From positions 1 to 38,446 of the forward strand of contig CAMAUI010000036.1 in the NCBI GenBank assembly GCA_945861385.1: a stretch of 38,446 nucleotides of DNA, read 5' to 3'. The stretch's first letter is position 1. Every line of letters starts with the position of its first letter. Shown piece by piece: positions 1-8,278 of this stretch. The notes under the pieces are model-generated. The model had not been told where the DNA came from, made no database searches, and saw nothing but the letters and a program-made list of their open reading frames with translations. The position numbers were made by a program, and so were the translations under genes. The DNA comes from Prosthecobacter debontii (GTDB lineage Bacteria; Verrucomicrobiota; Verrucomicrobiia; Chthoniobacterales; Chthoniobacteraceae).

Positions 1-150
1 AAATGCACAAGGGGCACAAAAGGATCGGATTGCCGAAAACGGCGAATTCACCCGTTGGGTGAGCGAATAGCCGGAGCCATCCAGCCTCTTTCCCCCTCAT
101 TTTGGGCCTTCTGTGCCTTTTCGTGGCTCATTCCATCGCCGGTTTTAGGT
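1..150. other. gene-free left edge with two short hairpins
   Basis: No convincing gene. Two small perfect hairpins are visible: GCCG/CGGC around an AAAA loop at 32-43, and TCACCC/GGGTGA around GTT at 48-62. They lie downstream of gatA, which is read leftwards, and could help end its transcript, but neither is followed by a good T-run on the minus strand, so I do not call a terminator. Confidence 0.4.
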
Positions 151-1605
151 TTATTTGGGAGTTGGTGCTGGCACCGGCCGCGCCTTGTGCCAGTCCGTGC
201 TCTGCTCGTAGGCGTCTGCGATTTGCAGGAGGCGGGCTTCCTGAAAGGGCTGGCCGATGAGTTGCAGGCCGATGGGGAGCTTTGTTCCCTCCGCGTCCGC
301 GAAGCCGCACGGGATGCTGATGCCACAGGTGCCCGCGAGGTTGCAGGCGATGGTGAAAATATCGGCGAGATACATTTTCATCGGGTCATCGGAGCGGTCG
401 CCTGCCTTGAATGCCGGCTCGGGTGACGTGGGGCAGATGATCGCGTCCACTTTTTCAAACGCCCGCGTGAAGTCACCGCGGATGAGCGTGCGCACCTTCT
501 GCGCGCGGAGGTAATAGGCGTCGTAGTAGCCGCTGCTCAGCACGTAGGTCCCGAGGATGATCCGGCGCTTCACCTCCGGGCCGAAGCCCTCGGCGCGCGT
601 GCGGCCGTACATCTCCAGCAAATTGTCGGTCTGCGCGCGGTGCCCGTAGCGGACGCCGTCGAAGCGCGCGAGGTTGGCCGACGCCTCCGCGGTCGCGATC
701 ACATAATAAACGCTCACCGCGTGCCCGGTGTGAGGCAGCGACACCTCCACGATTTCCGCGCCGAGGCCCTCGTAATGCCGGATCGCGGAGCGCACCGCAG
801 CATCCACCTGCGGGTCAATCCCGGCGATGAAGTACTCGCGCGGCATCCCGAGTTTCACCCCCTTCAGGTCGCGGCCGAGCAGCGCGGTCGCATCTTCCAC
901 CGGCACATCGAGGCTCGTGGAATCGAGCGGATCTTTCCCGGCGATGGCGTTCAGGAGAAGACCCGCGTCCCGCACGGTTTTTGCAAAAGGCCCGATCTGG
1001 TCGAGGGACGAGGCAAACGCGATCAGCCCGAAGCGGGAGACGCGCCCGTAGGTCGGCTTCAAGCCCACGCAGCCGCAGAGCGCCGCGGGCTGCCGGATGC
1101 TGCCGCCCGTGTCGGAGCCGAGCGCGGCGAATGCCTCATCCGCTGCGACCACCGCCGCCGATCCGCCGGAGGAACCGCCTGGCACGCGCGACAGATCCCA
1201 CGGATTCATCGTGCGCCCGAATGCGGAATTTTCCGTCGAGCTGCCCATTGCGAATTCATCGAGATTGCAGCGCCCGAACGGAATCGCGCCGGCTGCGCGG
1301 AGGCGCGCGATGACCGTCGCGTCGTAGGTGCTCGTGTAGCCGCGCAGGATTTTTGAAGCCGCAGTGCAAGGCTCGCCGGTGACATTGATCACGTCCTTGA
1401 TCGCGATCGGCACGCCGCCGAGCGGGAGCGACACATCGGCTTTCTCCGCGAGCGACCGGGCGATGGCGACATCGCGCGAAAGGTAGCCGTGAATCTGCGG
1501 GTCCACCGCGGAAATGCGGGCATCGAGCGCATCGAGCACCTCGACCGGGGAGACCTCGCGAGCGCGGAGTTTCTGCTGGAGTTCGGCAACGGTGAGCGAA
1601 GTCAT
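151..1605 (-). CDS. gatA: Asp-tRNA(Asn)/Glu-tRNA(Gln) amidotransferase subunit A
   Basis: This is the amidase subunit of the cytoplasmic GatCAB complex. It releases ammonia from glutamine, which GatB uses to convert mischarged Glu-tRNA(Gln) or Asp-tRNA(Asn) to the amide form. The 484 residues match the family length. The amidase-signature Ser-cisSer-Lys triad is complete: Lys70 in the AIKD motif, Ser145 in GGSSGGS and the nucleophile Ser169 in GSDTGGS, with the same spacings (75 and 24 residues) as I recall for characterised GatA proteins. The ATG start lies 6 bases after the gatC stop, so the two genes are surely cotranscribed. gatB is not in the window; it is often unlinked. The assignment is firm. 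Confidence 0.97.
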   Translation of the reverse strand: MTSLTVAELQQKLRAREVSPVEVLDALDARISAVDPQIHGYLSRDVAIARSLAEKADVSLPLGGVPIAIKDVINVTGEPCTAASKILRGYTSTYDATVIARLRAAGAIPFGRCNLDEFAMGSSTENSAFGRTMNPWDLSRVPGGSSGGSAAVVAADEAFAALGSDTGGSIRQPAALCGCVGLKPTYGRVSRFGLIAFASSLDQIGPFAKTVRDAGLLLNAIAGKDPLDSTSLDVPVEDATALLGRDLKGVKLGMPREYFIAGIDPQVDAAVRSAIRHYEGLGAEIVEVSLPHTGHAVSVYYVIATAEASANLARFDGVRYGHRAQTDNLLEMYGRTRAEGFGPEVKRRIILGTYVLSSGYYDAYYLRAQKVRTLIRGDFTRAFEKVDAIICPTSPEPAFKAGDRSDDPMKMYLADIFTIACNLAGTCGISIPCGFADAEGTKLPIGLQLIGQPFQEARLLQIADAYEQSTDWHKARPVPAPTPK

Positions 1606-1611
1606 GGCCGC

Positions 1612-1896
1612 CTACTCGATGACCTTCGGAACGATGATGAGGCCGTTCGCGTCGCGCGGGGCGTTCTTGAGCGCGGTGGGCTGGTCGAACCAGTCGCGCG
1701 GCTCGTCGGCCCGGAAGACATTGCTCACCTCATTGGCGTGCGCCGTGGCCTGCACATCGGAGACATCCACCCCGCGGAGCTGCTCGACATGCGCGAGCAC
1801 CTGGCCGAGCTGGCTCTGGAACTTGGCGATCTCCGCGTCGCTCAAATCGAGCCGCGAAAGCTGCGCCACATAGCGGACATCAAACTGGTCACTCAT
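1612..1896 (-). CDS. gatC: Asp-tRNA(Asn)/Glu-tRNA(Gln) amidotransferase subunit C
   Basis: Small GatC subunit, which wraps around GatA and GatB and stabilises the complex. From the ATG at 1896 it is 94 residues, the usual GatC length. It shows the N-terminal pattern of the family (MSDQFDVRYVAQLSRLDLSD, then a helix ending in HVEQL) and the C-terminal region with the R-x-DEP motif (VFRADEPRDW). The frame stays open upstream to 1974, but those residues are Pro/Ser-rich and unlike GatC, so the internal ATG is preferred. No clear Shine-Dalgarno sequence precedes it. A long hairpin-rich repeat lies about 80 bases upstream, between this gene and the next minus-strand gene. Confidence 0.93.
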   Translation of the reverse strand: MSDQFDVRYVAQLSRLDLSDAEIAKFQSQLGQVLAHVEQLRGVDVSDVQATAHANEVSNVFRADEPRDWFDQPTALKNAPRDANGLIIVPKVIE

Positions 1897-1974
1897 GAGG
1901 GCGCGGAGCGAAAATGAAAATGCGCGGCTTGGGAAGTGCGAAGGCGGAATACCCGCGGCAGGGGCACAACTCAA

Positions 1975-2202
1975 TTTTTGGCACGCCCGTTCGTGCGCCG
2001 AAGGCGCAAGAGAAATTAGCCGGTGGCGTCAGCCACCGGATCAGGGAAAAATGAATCCGCCCCGGCAGGGGCGTTGGAATTCGGCTGCCGCTGCTGCTCC
2101 ACCGCCCCTCCGGGGCGGATTCGTTCTGGGTGCCGTTCCGGTGGCTGACGCCACCGGCTAATTTCTGTTGCGCCTCCGGCGCAAAAGTAGGGCGCTCAAA
2201 AA
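1975..2202. repeat. BIME-like inverted repeat with three hairpins per arm
   Basis: This 331-base gap between genes holds a long imperfect inverted repeat. Each half carries the same three hairpins from the outside inwards: GCGCC/GGCGC (1995-2007 and 2170-2182), CCGGTGGC/GCCACCGG (2020-2039 and 2138-2157) and CGCCCC/GGGGCG (2058-2073 and 2103-2117). Between the first two, the segment AGAAATTAGC is shared by both arms. The near-perfect outer arms are about 45 bases; similarity continues weakly to a T-run at 1975 and an A-run at 2202. The centre (2074-2102) is not symmetric. The design resembles REP/BIME elements spread by REP-associated tyrosine transposases. No transposase gene is nearby. Confidence 0.85.
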
Positions 2203-2227
2203 GTGGGGTGCTCCCCGCCAGCACACC

Positions 2228-2506
2228 TCAACTTTCCTCCTCCACGCTTCCGCCACGGTCCTGGATGAGCTGGTCAATGGCTGCGATGTCCTCCCACGCG
2301 AGATGTTTGCGCTGGTATTTGTTCCAGAGCAGGCGGCGGAGTTCGATCAGGTCTGCGAGTTCGGGCGTGTCGTAGTAGGTCCAGTGCTCCTCGCCTTTGA
2401 GCCGCGCCTGGAGGCGCCAGCGTTTGCCGAATTTCTCCGCGCGCACCTCGCGCTTTTCGCCGTCGTCAGTGGTGTGTTTCCAGACGTGAGTGTTGCGGTT
2501 TGCCAT
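2228..2506 (-). CDS. small conserved-looking protein of unknown function
   Basis: A 92-residue, charged, apparently cytoplasmic protein with no signal peptide or membrane segment. The N-terminal half is predicted to be beta-rich (HVWKHTTDDGEKREVRAEKF, then WRLQARLKGEEHWTYYDTP) and the C-terminal half helical (LADLIELRRLLWNKYQRKHL). It looks like a genuine folded protein rather than a chance frame, but I do not recognise the family. The ATG at 2506 is chosen because the frame upstream (to 2671) is low-complexity Ala/Ser-rich sequence lying opposite the protease gene. It is transcribed away from the CPBP protease gene, with the start regions only about 20 bases apart. Confidence 0.65.
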   Translation of the reverse strand: MANRNTHVWKHTTDDGEKREVRAEKFGKRWRLQARLKGEEHWTYYDTPELADLIELRRLLWNKYQRKHLAWEDIAAIDQLIQDRGGSVEEES

Positions 2507-2528
2507 TTGCCGCGCACAATGCGCCGCG

Positions 2529-3488
2529 TTGAACGCACCGGGCAAGATTCTCCTGTACTTCGCTGCTGTTTTCGCACTTGGCGGACTGCTGGCACCTCCG
2601 CTTTTCCACGCCGCGAATGCACTGCTGCCGGCGGCGGAGTCCCGAGGCTTGATCCGGTATGAAGTGAGCAAGGACGAAAGCCGGGAGGCCAGGGGGCCGG
2701 CCGCGTTTCTCGCGGCGGACTTTTCGAAAATCGCGAACCGCGCGATTCTGCTCGCCGCGATCGTTCTGCTGTGGCCGCTGTTCCGCTCGCTCAGGCTCCG
2801 GGGGACGGCGGAACTCGGTCTGCGGCCAAATCCCGCCCGCTGGCGTGATTTTGCGCTCGGCTGGGGTGTATCCGTGGCGGTGATGACGGTGCTCGCGCTC
2901 GTGCTGTTGAAGACCGGTGTTTACAAAATGAAAGCGGAGCCGCCGTGGGGGGATTTGCTGAGCATCGCCGGCAGCGGGCTGGCTGTCGGGGTCTTGGAGG
3001 AATGGATATTTCGTGGTGCGATCCTGGGGAGCTTCCGCCGCTCGATGGGGGACTGGACTGCGCTCGCGGCGGTGTCGGCGATTTTTTCAATCCTGCACTT
3101 CGTGACCCCGCCGGGCGCGGAAATTCCGGCAGCGGAGGTGAACTGGCTGAGCGGGTTCGCGCTGATCCCGCAGCGGTTTGCGGGCTTCACCGATCCGCTG
3201 CGGGTGGCGGGGGGATTCACCACGCTGTTTGCATTTGGCTGGGTGTGCGGCTGGGCGGTGATCCGGACGCGGGGGCTGGCGCTGGCGATTGGGTTCCACG
3301 CCGGCATGGTGCTGGGAAAATTTGGATTCAACCGCCTTACCAAGCGGCCGAAGGACATGCGCGATCTGCTGCCGTGGATCGGCGAGGACATGACCGTGGG
3401 CGTCGTGGGTGCGGGGGTCGTGGTGCTGGTGGGCGTGCTTCTCTGGCTTTGCCTGCGCCGCCGGAAAATGAAACCGGGGGCTGAGTGA
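2529..3488 (+). CDS. CPBP family intramembrane glutamic endopeptidase
   Basis: Polytopic inner-membrane protein with the hallmark motifs of the CPBP (Rce1/abortive-infection-like) protease family. In 319-residue numbering these are E157-E158-x-x-x-R162 in EEWIFRG, a conserved His190 in FSILHF, and His257 in the GFHAGM segment. Hydrophobic segments lie near residues 7-24, 70-86, 107-128, 146-158, 175-190, 228-246 and 286-308. In this family the Glu and His residues form the active site; the substrate here is unknown. The start is uncertain: the frame is open from a GTG at 2490, but that would overlap the divergent gene, so a TTG at 2529 is preferred. No good ribosome site supports either. Its TGA overlaps the ATG of the next gene, implying translational coupling. 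Confidence 0.85.
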   Translation: MNAPGKILLYFAAVFALGGLLAPPLFHAANALLPAAESRGLIRYEVSKDESREARGPAAFLAADFSKIANRAILLAAIVLLWPLFRSLRLRGTAELGLRPNPARWRDFALGWGVSVAVMTVLALVLLKTGVYKMKAEPPWGDLLSIAGSGLAVGVLEEWIFRGAILGSFRRSMGDWTALAAVSAIFSILHFVTPPGAEIPAAEVNWLSGFALIPQRFAGFTDPLRVAGGFTTLFAFGWVCGWAVIRTRGLALAIGFHAGMVLGKFGFNRLTKRPKDMRDLLPWIGEDMTVGVVGAGVVVLVGVLLWLCLRRRKMKPGAE

Positions 3489-4213
3489 TGCTAAACTTTG
3501 CGCGAAGGATGCTGACTGCCGCGGGCACGCTGCTCGTGCCGCCGTGCTGCGTGATTTGCAGTGCGGATACGGAGCCGCAGGTGCATCTGTGCAGGCGCTG
3601 CGCGGGCGATGTCCGGCGGATCACCGCCCCGCGGTGCGAACGGTGCTCCCAGCCGTTTGACGGGGCGATCACGGAGGTTTTTACGTGCGACAACTGCGGA
3701 GGCCGGGAGGTCCACTACGAGTGTGCCGTTGCTCCGTACGTCGCGACCGGCGCGGTGCGTGAACTGATCCATCACTTTAAATATCGCAGCGACATTTTCC
3801 TCGTGAGCACGCTCGGCGGATGGCTCGCCGATGCGCTCCAGGATCCGCGGATTGCAAGCCGCCCGGCTGATGCATTTGTGCCGGTTCCGCTGCATCACGT
3901 GCGCTTTCGCGAGCGTGAATTCAATCAGGCCGCCGAACTGGCCGCCTTCCTCACGAAACGCACGGGCATCGCGACGTGGCATGCGCTGAAGCGCACACGC
4001 TACACAACCACGCAGACGCGCCTCAGCCGTGCGGAGCGAATGGAAAACTTGCGCGGTGCGTTCCGTGTGCGGCAGACTGGGCGCGTGAAGGGCCAACACA
4101 TCGTCCTCGTTGACGACGTATTCACCACGGGAAGCACCGTGGAGGAATGCAGCCGCGTGCTCCTGCGCGCGGGCGCCGCCTCCGTGCGCGTCATCACCGT
4201 CGCGCGAGGCTGA
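3488..4213 (+). CDS. ComF family protein (phosphoribosyltransferase-like)
   Basis: ComF-like protein of 241 residues. The N-terminus carries four CxxC pairs (Cys21/24, 35/38, 50/53, 67/70), forming the double zinc ribbon typical of the family. The C-terminal half is a type I phosphoribosyltransferase fold with the PRPP-binding loop VLVDDVFTTGST at about 206-217. In Bacillus and Haemophilus, ComF proteins serve DNA uptake; in many other bacteria their job is unclear, so competence should not be assumed. The ATG at 3488 overlaps the TGA of the upstream protease gene by one base (TGATG), which decides the start over the GTG one codon earlier. Confidence 0.92.
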   Translation: MLNFARRMLTAAGTLLVPPCCVICSADTEPQVHLCRRCAGDVRRITAPRCERCSQPFDGAITEVFTCDNCGGREVHYECAVAPYVATGAVRELIHHFKYRSDIFLVSTLGGWLADALQDPRIASRPADAFVPVPLHHVRFREREFNQAAELAAFLTKRTGIATWHALKRTRYTTTQTRLSRAERMENLRGAFRVRQTGRVKGQHIVLVDDVFTTGSTVEECSRVLLRAGAASVRVITVARG

Positions 4214-4270
4214 TCCAAAAATGACCGCCACTTTCAAACCACGCAGACCCGAAGCAGCCGCTCCCTGCAA

Positions 4271-5125
4271 ATGAACGACGAACCCATGGGAATCTTCAAC
4301 AAACCGGTTTTCACCTCGGACAAGAAACGCGAACTCCCGCCCGGCCTCTGGACGAAGTGCCCCGGCTGCGGCGAGATCATCCACAATCTCGAACTCGAGC
4401 GGAACGACCGCATCTGCCCGAAGTGCGACCATCATTTCACCCTGACTGCGCGCGACCGTCTCGCGCTGGTGCTGGACGAGGGAAGTTTTCAGGAGTTCGA
4501 CGCGGCGCTCACGTCGGTGGACACGCTGAAGTTCACAGGCCAGGCCAGCTACACGGACCGGCTGAAAAAATACCAGCAGGCCACCGGGCAGAAGGACGCG
4601 GTGATGACTGGCCTCGGCGCGATCGAGGGCCGGAAGGTGAGCATCGCGGTGATGGATTTCCAATTCCTCGCGGCGACGATGGGGAGCGTGGTCGGCGAAA
4701 AAATCGCGCGGGCCATCGAACGGGCGACAGAGCAGAGGCTGCCGGTCATCATCATCAGCGCGAGCGGCGGGGCGCGGATGTACGAGGGGATGCTCTCGCT
4801 CATGCAAATGGCGAAGACATGCGGCGCGCTCGCGCGGCACAGCGATGCACGGCTGCCGTACATTTCCGTGCTCACCAACCCGACCACCGCGGGCGTCATG
4901 GCGAGCTATGCGAGCGTGGGCGACATCATCATCGCGGAACCAAAGTGCATGATCGGCTTTGCCGGCCCGCGGGTCATCCGCGAGACGACACACCAGGAAC
5001 TGCCAAAAAACTTTCAGACCGCTGAATTTTGCATGGACCACGGCCTCGTGGACATGATCGTCCACCGGCGGGAGATGAAGCGGACCCTTGCCGGCTTGCT
5101 CGGGTACCTTGCTCCCATCGCGTGA
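4271..5125 (+). CDS. accD: acetyl-CoA carboxylase carboxyltransferase subunit beta
   Basis: Beta half of the carboxyltransferase that moves CO2 from carboxybiotin to acetyl-CoA, making malonyl-CoA for fatty acid synthesis. The N-terminal four-cysteine zinc ribbon is intact (Cys30, 33, 49, 52). The crotonase-like core follows, with the conserved SASGGARMYEG segment and NPTTAGVMASYA oxyanion-hole region near 164-215. At 284 residues it has standard length. An internal ATG at codon 6 (MGIFNKP) is an equally plausible start and matches many AccD N-termini. Its stop overlaps the folC start by three bases. The partner subunit accA is not in this window. Confidence 0.97.
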   Translation: MNDEPMGIFNKPVFTSDKKRELPPGLWTKCPGCGEIIHNLELERNDRICPKCDHHFTLTARDRLALVLDEGSFQEFDAALTSVDTLKFTGQASYTDRLKKYQQATGQKDAVMTGLGAIEGRKVSIAVMDFQFLAATMGSVVGEKIARAIERATEQRLPVIIISASGGARMYEGMLSLMQMAKTCGALARHSDARLPYISVLTNPTTAGVMASYASVGDIIIAEPKCMIGFAGPRVIRETTHQELPKNFQTAEFCMDHGLVDMIVHRREMKRTLAGLLGYLAPIA

Positions 5126-6354
5126 CCTTCCGCGAATCGCTGGAGTGGCTCTACGGACTTCAGGCTCACGGGATCAAGCTCGGCCTCGAAAACACAGAGC
5201 GCCTTTGCGCCGCGCTCGATATTGATCCCGCAAGCGGGGCGGAGCGGCACTTCATCCACGTCGCCGGGACGAATGGAAAGGGTTCCGTCTGCGCGATGCT
5301 CGCGGCGGTCTGCGTCGCCGCGGGAAAACGGACGGGGCTTTACACGTCGCCGCATCTGGTAGGTTTCCGCGAGCGGATCAGGCTCGGAAACAATCTCATC
5401 CCGGAGGAACACGTGGCGGAGGGATTGACCCGCATCTGGGAACTCACGGCGGATTGGGCGCACATGCCGACATTTTTTGAAGTGGTGACGGCCCTCGCGC
5501 TCTCATGGTTTCAGACCCAGCGGGCGGAGTGGATCATCCTCGAGACCGGCCTCGGCGGGCGGCTCGATGCGACCAACATCGTCACGCCCGTGGTTTCCGT
5601 GATCACGCCGGTCGGCATGGATCACATGCAGCATCTTGGCGGCACGCTCGTGGAGATTGCCCGGGAAAAAGCGGGGATCATCAAGCGCGGCGTGCCTGTC
5701 ATTTCCGCGCCGCAGACGGCGGAGGTTGCGGAGGTGCTCGAGGCGACGGCCACCAGCCTCGGGAGCACGGTCAAATTCATCACCAATCCCATCGGCGAAA
5801 ATTGGAGGCTGGCGCTGCGGGGCGCGCACCAGCGGATGAATGCCGCGGTGGCATTTGCGGCGCTTGTGACCGCCGGCATGCGCCCTGATCCGCGCATGGT
5901 CATGCACGCGCTGGGCGATGTCGGGTGGCCGGGCAGATTTCAGGTGCTGAACGACGGACGGCTCGTCCTCGACGGGGCGCACAATCCGGACGGGGCCCGC
6001 GTGCTTGCGGAGACATGGCGCGGCGAGTTCCCGGGGGAGAAAGCGACCCTCATTCTCGGCATCATGGCGGACAAGGACATCCGCGCAGTCTGCCGCCCGC
6101 TGCTTGATATCGCGGCGCGGGTCATCTGCGTCCCGGTCCGGAATCCCAGGGCACTGCCCGCCGCCGCGCTCGCCGAAGTAGTACGCGACCTCACGGAAGC
6201 GCCGTGCAGCATCGCGGACGATATTTGCTCCGGCCTCCCGGAGGCGGCGCGACATCCCGAACGCACGCTTGTCGCGGGTTCGCTTTTCCTCGTTGGCGAG
6301 GCGCTCGCACACCTCGGCATGATGGAGGGCGAGCACGAGGTCTCCGCGCAGTAG
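5122..6354 (+). CDS. folC: bifunctional folylpolyglutamate/dihydrofolate synthase
   Basis: Mur-ligase-family enzyme that adds glutamate to dihydropteroate and to folates, keeping the cofactors in the cell. From the GTG at 5122 it is 410 residues, a normal length. The ATP-binding P-loop HVAGTNGKGSVCAM is at about 46-59, followed by the TSPHL segment, the LETGLGGRLDATN signature and a C-terminal ligase domain with LDGAHNPDG. The GTG start overlaps the accD stop (GTGA), a typical coupled arrangement, and accD-folC adjacency is seen in many bacteria. The frame stays open upstream inside accD but gives non-homologous sequence, so the GTG is preferred. Confidence 0.95.
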   Translation: MTFRESLEWLYGLQAHGIKLGLENTERLCAALDIDPASGAERHFIHVAGTNGKGSVCAMLAAVCVAAGKRTGLYTSPHLVGFRERIRLGNNLIPEEHVAEGLTRIWELTADWAHMPTFFEVVTALALSWFQTQRAEWIILETGLGGRLDATNIVTPVVSVITPVGMDHMQHLGGTLVEIAREKAGIIKRGVPVISAPQTAEVAEVLEATATSLGSTVKFITNPIGENWRLALRGAHQRMNAAVAFAALVTAGMRPDPRMVMHALGDVGWPGRFQVLNDGRLVLDGAHNPDGARVLAETWRGEFPGEKATLILGIMADKDIRAVCRPLLDIAARVICVPVRNPRALPAAALAEVVRDLTEAPCSIADDICSGLPEAARHPERTLVAGSLFLVGEALAHLGMMEGEHEVSAQ

Positions 6355-6402
6355 CATGGAAAGATGCTGGAGCGCCGGGCGTCGCGTTGCTACACCGCCA
6401 CG

Positions 6403-6663
6403 ATGTCTGACCAAAATCTTCGGGAAGCGATCAAGGCGATGATGGTGGAAAACCTGATGCTCAAGGTGTCCGCCGCGGAGATTCGCGACGACATGCCGCT
6501 CTTCGGCCCCGAGGGGCTCGGCCTCGATTCAATAGACGCGCTCGAACTCGTCGTGGGGCTCGAGAAAAAATTCGGCGTCTCCGTTCCCAACTCCGACGCC
6601 GCGCGCCAGGCGCTCGCCACGGTGAACTCGATTCACGACTACGTGCTCGCTCACCGGCACTAG
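6403..6663 (+). CDS. stand-alone acyl carrier protein (phosphopantetheine-binding)
   Basis: An 86-residue carrier protein with the attachment motif GLDSIDALEL; Ser43 would receive 4'-phosphopantetheine. The start at 6403 (MSDQNLRE) is chosen because the open frame upstream to 6364 is Arg/Cys-rich and unlike carrier proteins. It differs from the primary fatty-acid ACP: the N-terminal helix (LREAIKAMMVENLMLKV) and the GPEGLGLDS loop look more like specialised carriers found beside lipid, aryl polyene or dialkylresorcinol-type genes. No ketosynthase or acyl-CoA ligase is nearby; the next gene, 14 bases on, encodes a polytopic membrane protein. Its pathway is therefore open, while the family call is secure. 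Confidence 0.88.
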   Translation: MSDQNLREAIKAMMVENLMLKVSAAEIRDDMPLFGPEGLGLDSIDALELVVGLEKKFGVSVPNSDAARQALATVNSIHDYVLAHRH

Positions 6664-6677
6664 CACGGCGCGCACGC

Positions 6678-8213
6678 ATGGACGAACGCGCAACAACCGA
6701 CACGTCCGCCGGCGCGGCAGCGCCCCGCGCAGCGCTTGTGCTGGTGCTGCTCGCCCTCGTGCCGCTGTTCCTGTGGCCGGAGACTTCATGGTGGCTCATT
6801 GATGAGCCGCGCCTGCTCGCCACCGCATGGCATGCGAACCACGCCCACACGATCGCGCCGCACGGGCTCACGGGAAATTTCCGCGTGATGTACGGTCCCA
6901 TGCCGACGCATTTGTACCAGTTGCTCATCGCGATCACGGATGACCCGGCGCGCATCGCGCTGCTGCGCGCATTGATCGCCGGGCTCACCACGGCGGCGGC
7001 GCTCGTCTGGCTCGCCCGCTCCGCCGGCCTGCCCGCGTGGTTTTGTGCGGCGATCATCGTCGCGCCCCAGGTCACGCTCTTTCACCGCGTGATGTGGGAT
7101 GCGAGCTTCACGATCCCGCTGGGGACGCTCGCGCTCGCGGCGCTTGCGGCGTTTCTGCGGACTGGCGGGAAATGGCCGTTCCGGATTGCGCTCGCCGCCG
7201 GTTTTCTCGCGGCCATCAACCATCCGCAGGCATTGCCCGTTTTCATTCCGATCGCGGGGTTGTTGATCTGGCGCCACCGCGCGATGTTCCGGGCGGATAA
7301 AAAGGGGCTGTTCTGGACTGCCGCCCCGCTGCTCGCGTTGAACGGTGCGTACCTCGTCCTGCTTTTTGGCAACATCATCTGGCTGCTCACCATGGCCCCG
7401 CCGACTTCCTATCCCGGCACCGGCTCGCGTCTGGAATCCGCGCTTGCGCCGCTGCTCGGGGGAAATATTCTCGGCTGCCGGGGAATCCTCCCGCCGCTGC
7501 CGGGATGGATCGCGGAGCCCGTGCAATGGGCGACTTTCCTCATCTATCCGATGATCTGGCTAGGCATCGCCGCCGCCGTGATCAAGGTTCCGCGGGTCTT
7601 GCGCGCCTGGCGAAAGCACGGGGGCGAACCCGATGCGCGTGATGCGATCGCAGTGACTGCGCTCGCCGGTCTTGTTCTCCAATTGCTGGTGTCGGTTGCA
7701 GGCCGGATCCCGTGCAATCCGCAGTACTACTTCGGGACGTTCGCCCTCCATGCGTTCTTCGCACTGCTCGGAGCGGATGTGCTCCGGCGGGTAAAATTCG
7801 GATTCCTCCCCGGCGCCGCGTACGGCCTCTCGTGCGCGGTGGCGACCGTGGCCCTCGCGTGGGCGGGCCATTCACGGCGCGATGACCCGCCCGGCTGGCC
7901 GGCGATCCGGGATGCAATGGAGGTGGTCACTGCGTTGAACCGCTACGGCGATGCGCCGGTGTTCACCGACATCGCACTGCTCGACAAATTCCCGCAGGCG
8001 GTTCGCGCGATGCGGCTTTTCATCCCGCGCAACCCGGCCTACACGCAGCGAACGGTGCCCGGCCTGCTGATCACCTACGAACGCCGTGGCGAAGCACAGA
8101 CTGGCCGGATGATCGTGCGCGAACTCGCCGCAGGCGAACACCCGCCAGGGAGCGCGGAGTTCGACGCATCGCCTCTGCCGGCGGACTGGGTGCCTCCGGA
8201 ACGAAGCTGGTAG
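6678..8213 (+). CDS. polytopic membrane protein, possibly a GT-C type glycosyltransferase
   Basis: A 511-residue integral membrane protein with roughly ten hydrophobic helices. One starts near residue 18 and is followed by a loop containing WWLIDEPRLLATAW; further helices run to about residue 405, and a soluble C-terminal tail of about 100 residues follows. The first loop has an acidic residue pair (DE), and a later loop reads HRVMWDASFTIPLG. This resembles GT-C fold enzymes (ArnT/PMT-like, family 39 style), which use lipid-linked sugars and carry acidic residues in the first external loop. The match is by architecture only; no signature proves it. It lies just downstream of the acyl carrier protein gene and is probably cotranscribed with it. 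Confidence 0.7.
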   Translation: MDERATTDTSAGAAAPRAALVLVLLALVPLFLWPETSWWLIDEPRLLATAWHANHAHTIAPHGLTGNFRVMYGPMPTHLYQLLIAITDDPARIALLRALIAGLTTAAALVWLARSAGLPAWFCAAIIVAPQVTLFHRVMWDASFTIPLGTLALAALAAFLRTGGKWPFRIALAAGFLAAINHPQALPVFIPIAGLLIWRHRAMFRADKKGLFWTAAPLLALNGAYLVLLFGNIIWLLTMAPPTSYPGTGSRLESALAPLLGGNILGCRGILPPLPGWIAEPVQWATFLIYPMIWLGIAAAVIKVPRVLRAWRKHGGEPDARDAIAVTALAGLVLQLLVSVAGRIPCNPQYYFGTFALHAFFALLGADVLRRVKFGFLPGAAYGLSCAVATVALAWAGHSRRDDPPGWPAIRDAMEVVTALNRYGDAPVFTDIALLDKFPQAVRAMRLFIPRNPAYTQRTVPGLLITYERRGEAQTGRMIVRELAAGEHPPGSAEFDASPLPADWVPPERSW

Positions 8214-8222
8214 CCGGGCGCG

Positions 8223-8253
8223 AAAAAGGCGGACCCGATTTCTCAGGCCCGCC
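8223..8253 (-). terminator. intrinsic terminator of rpoA-rplQ
   Basis: Read on the minus strand, an 8-bp stem GGCGGGCC/GGTCCGCC (8246-8253 with 8228-8235, one G-U pair) around a 10-base loop is followed at once by five T residues (8227-8223). This is a well-formed Rho-independent terminator about 25 bases after the rplQ stop. On the plus strand the same hairpin follows the membrane protein gene with only a short CTTT tail, so it may work weakly in that direction too. Confidence 0.8.
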
Positions 8254-8278
8254 CTTTCGTGAGTGTCTGACGAACTGC

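Noticed and set aside
1889-2224. Open frames on both strands through the hairpin repeat at 1975-2202
   Set aside because: They read through the inverted repeat itself, and repeat-derived peptides are not credible genes.
3491-5065. A 524-codon minus-strand frame opposite the ComF-like gene and accD
   Set aside because: Spans two unrelated genes on the other strand and has His/Arg-rich shadow composition.
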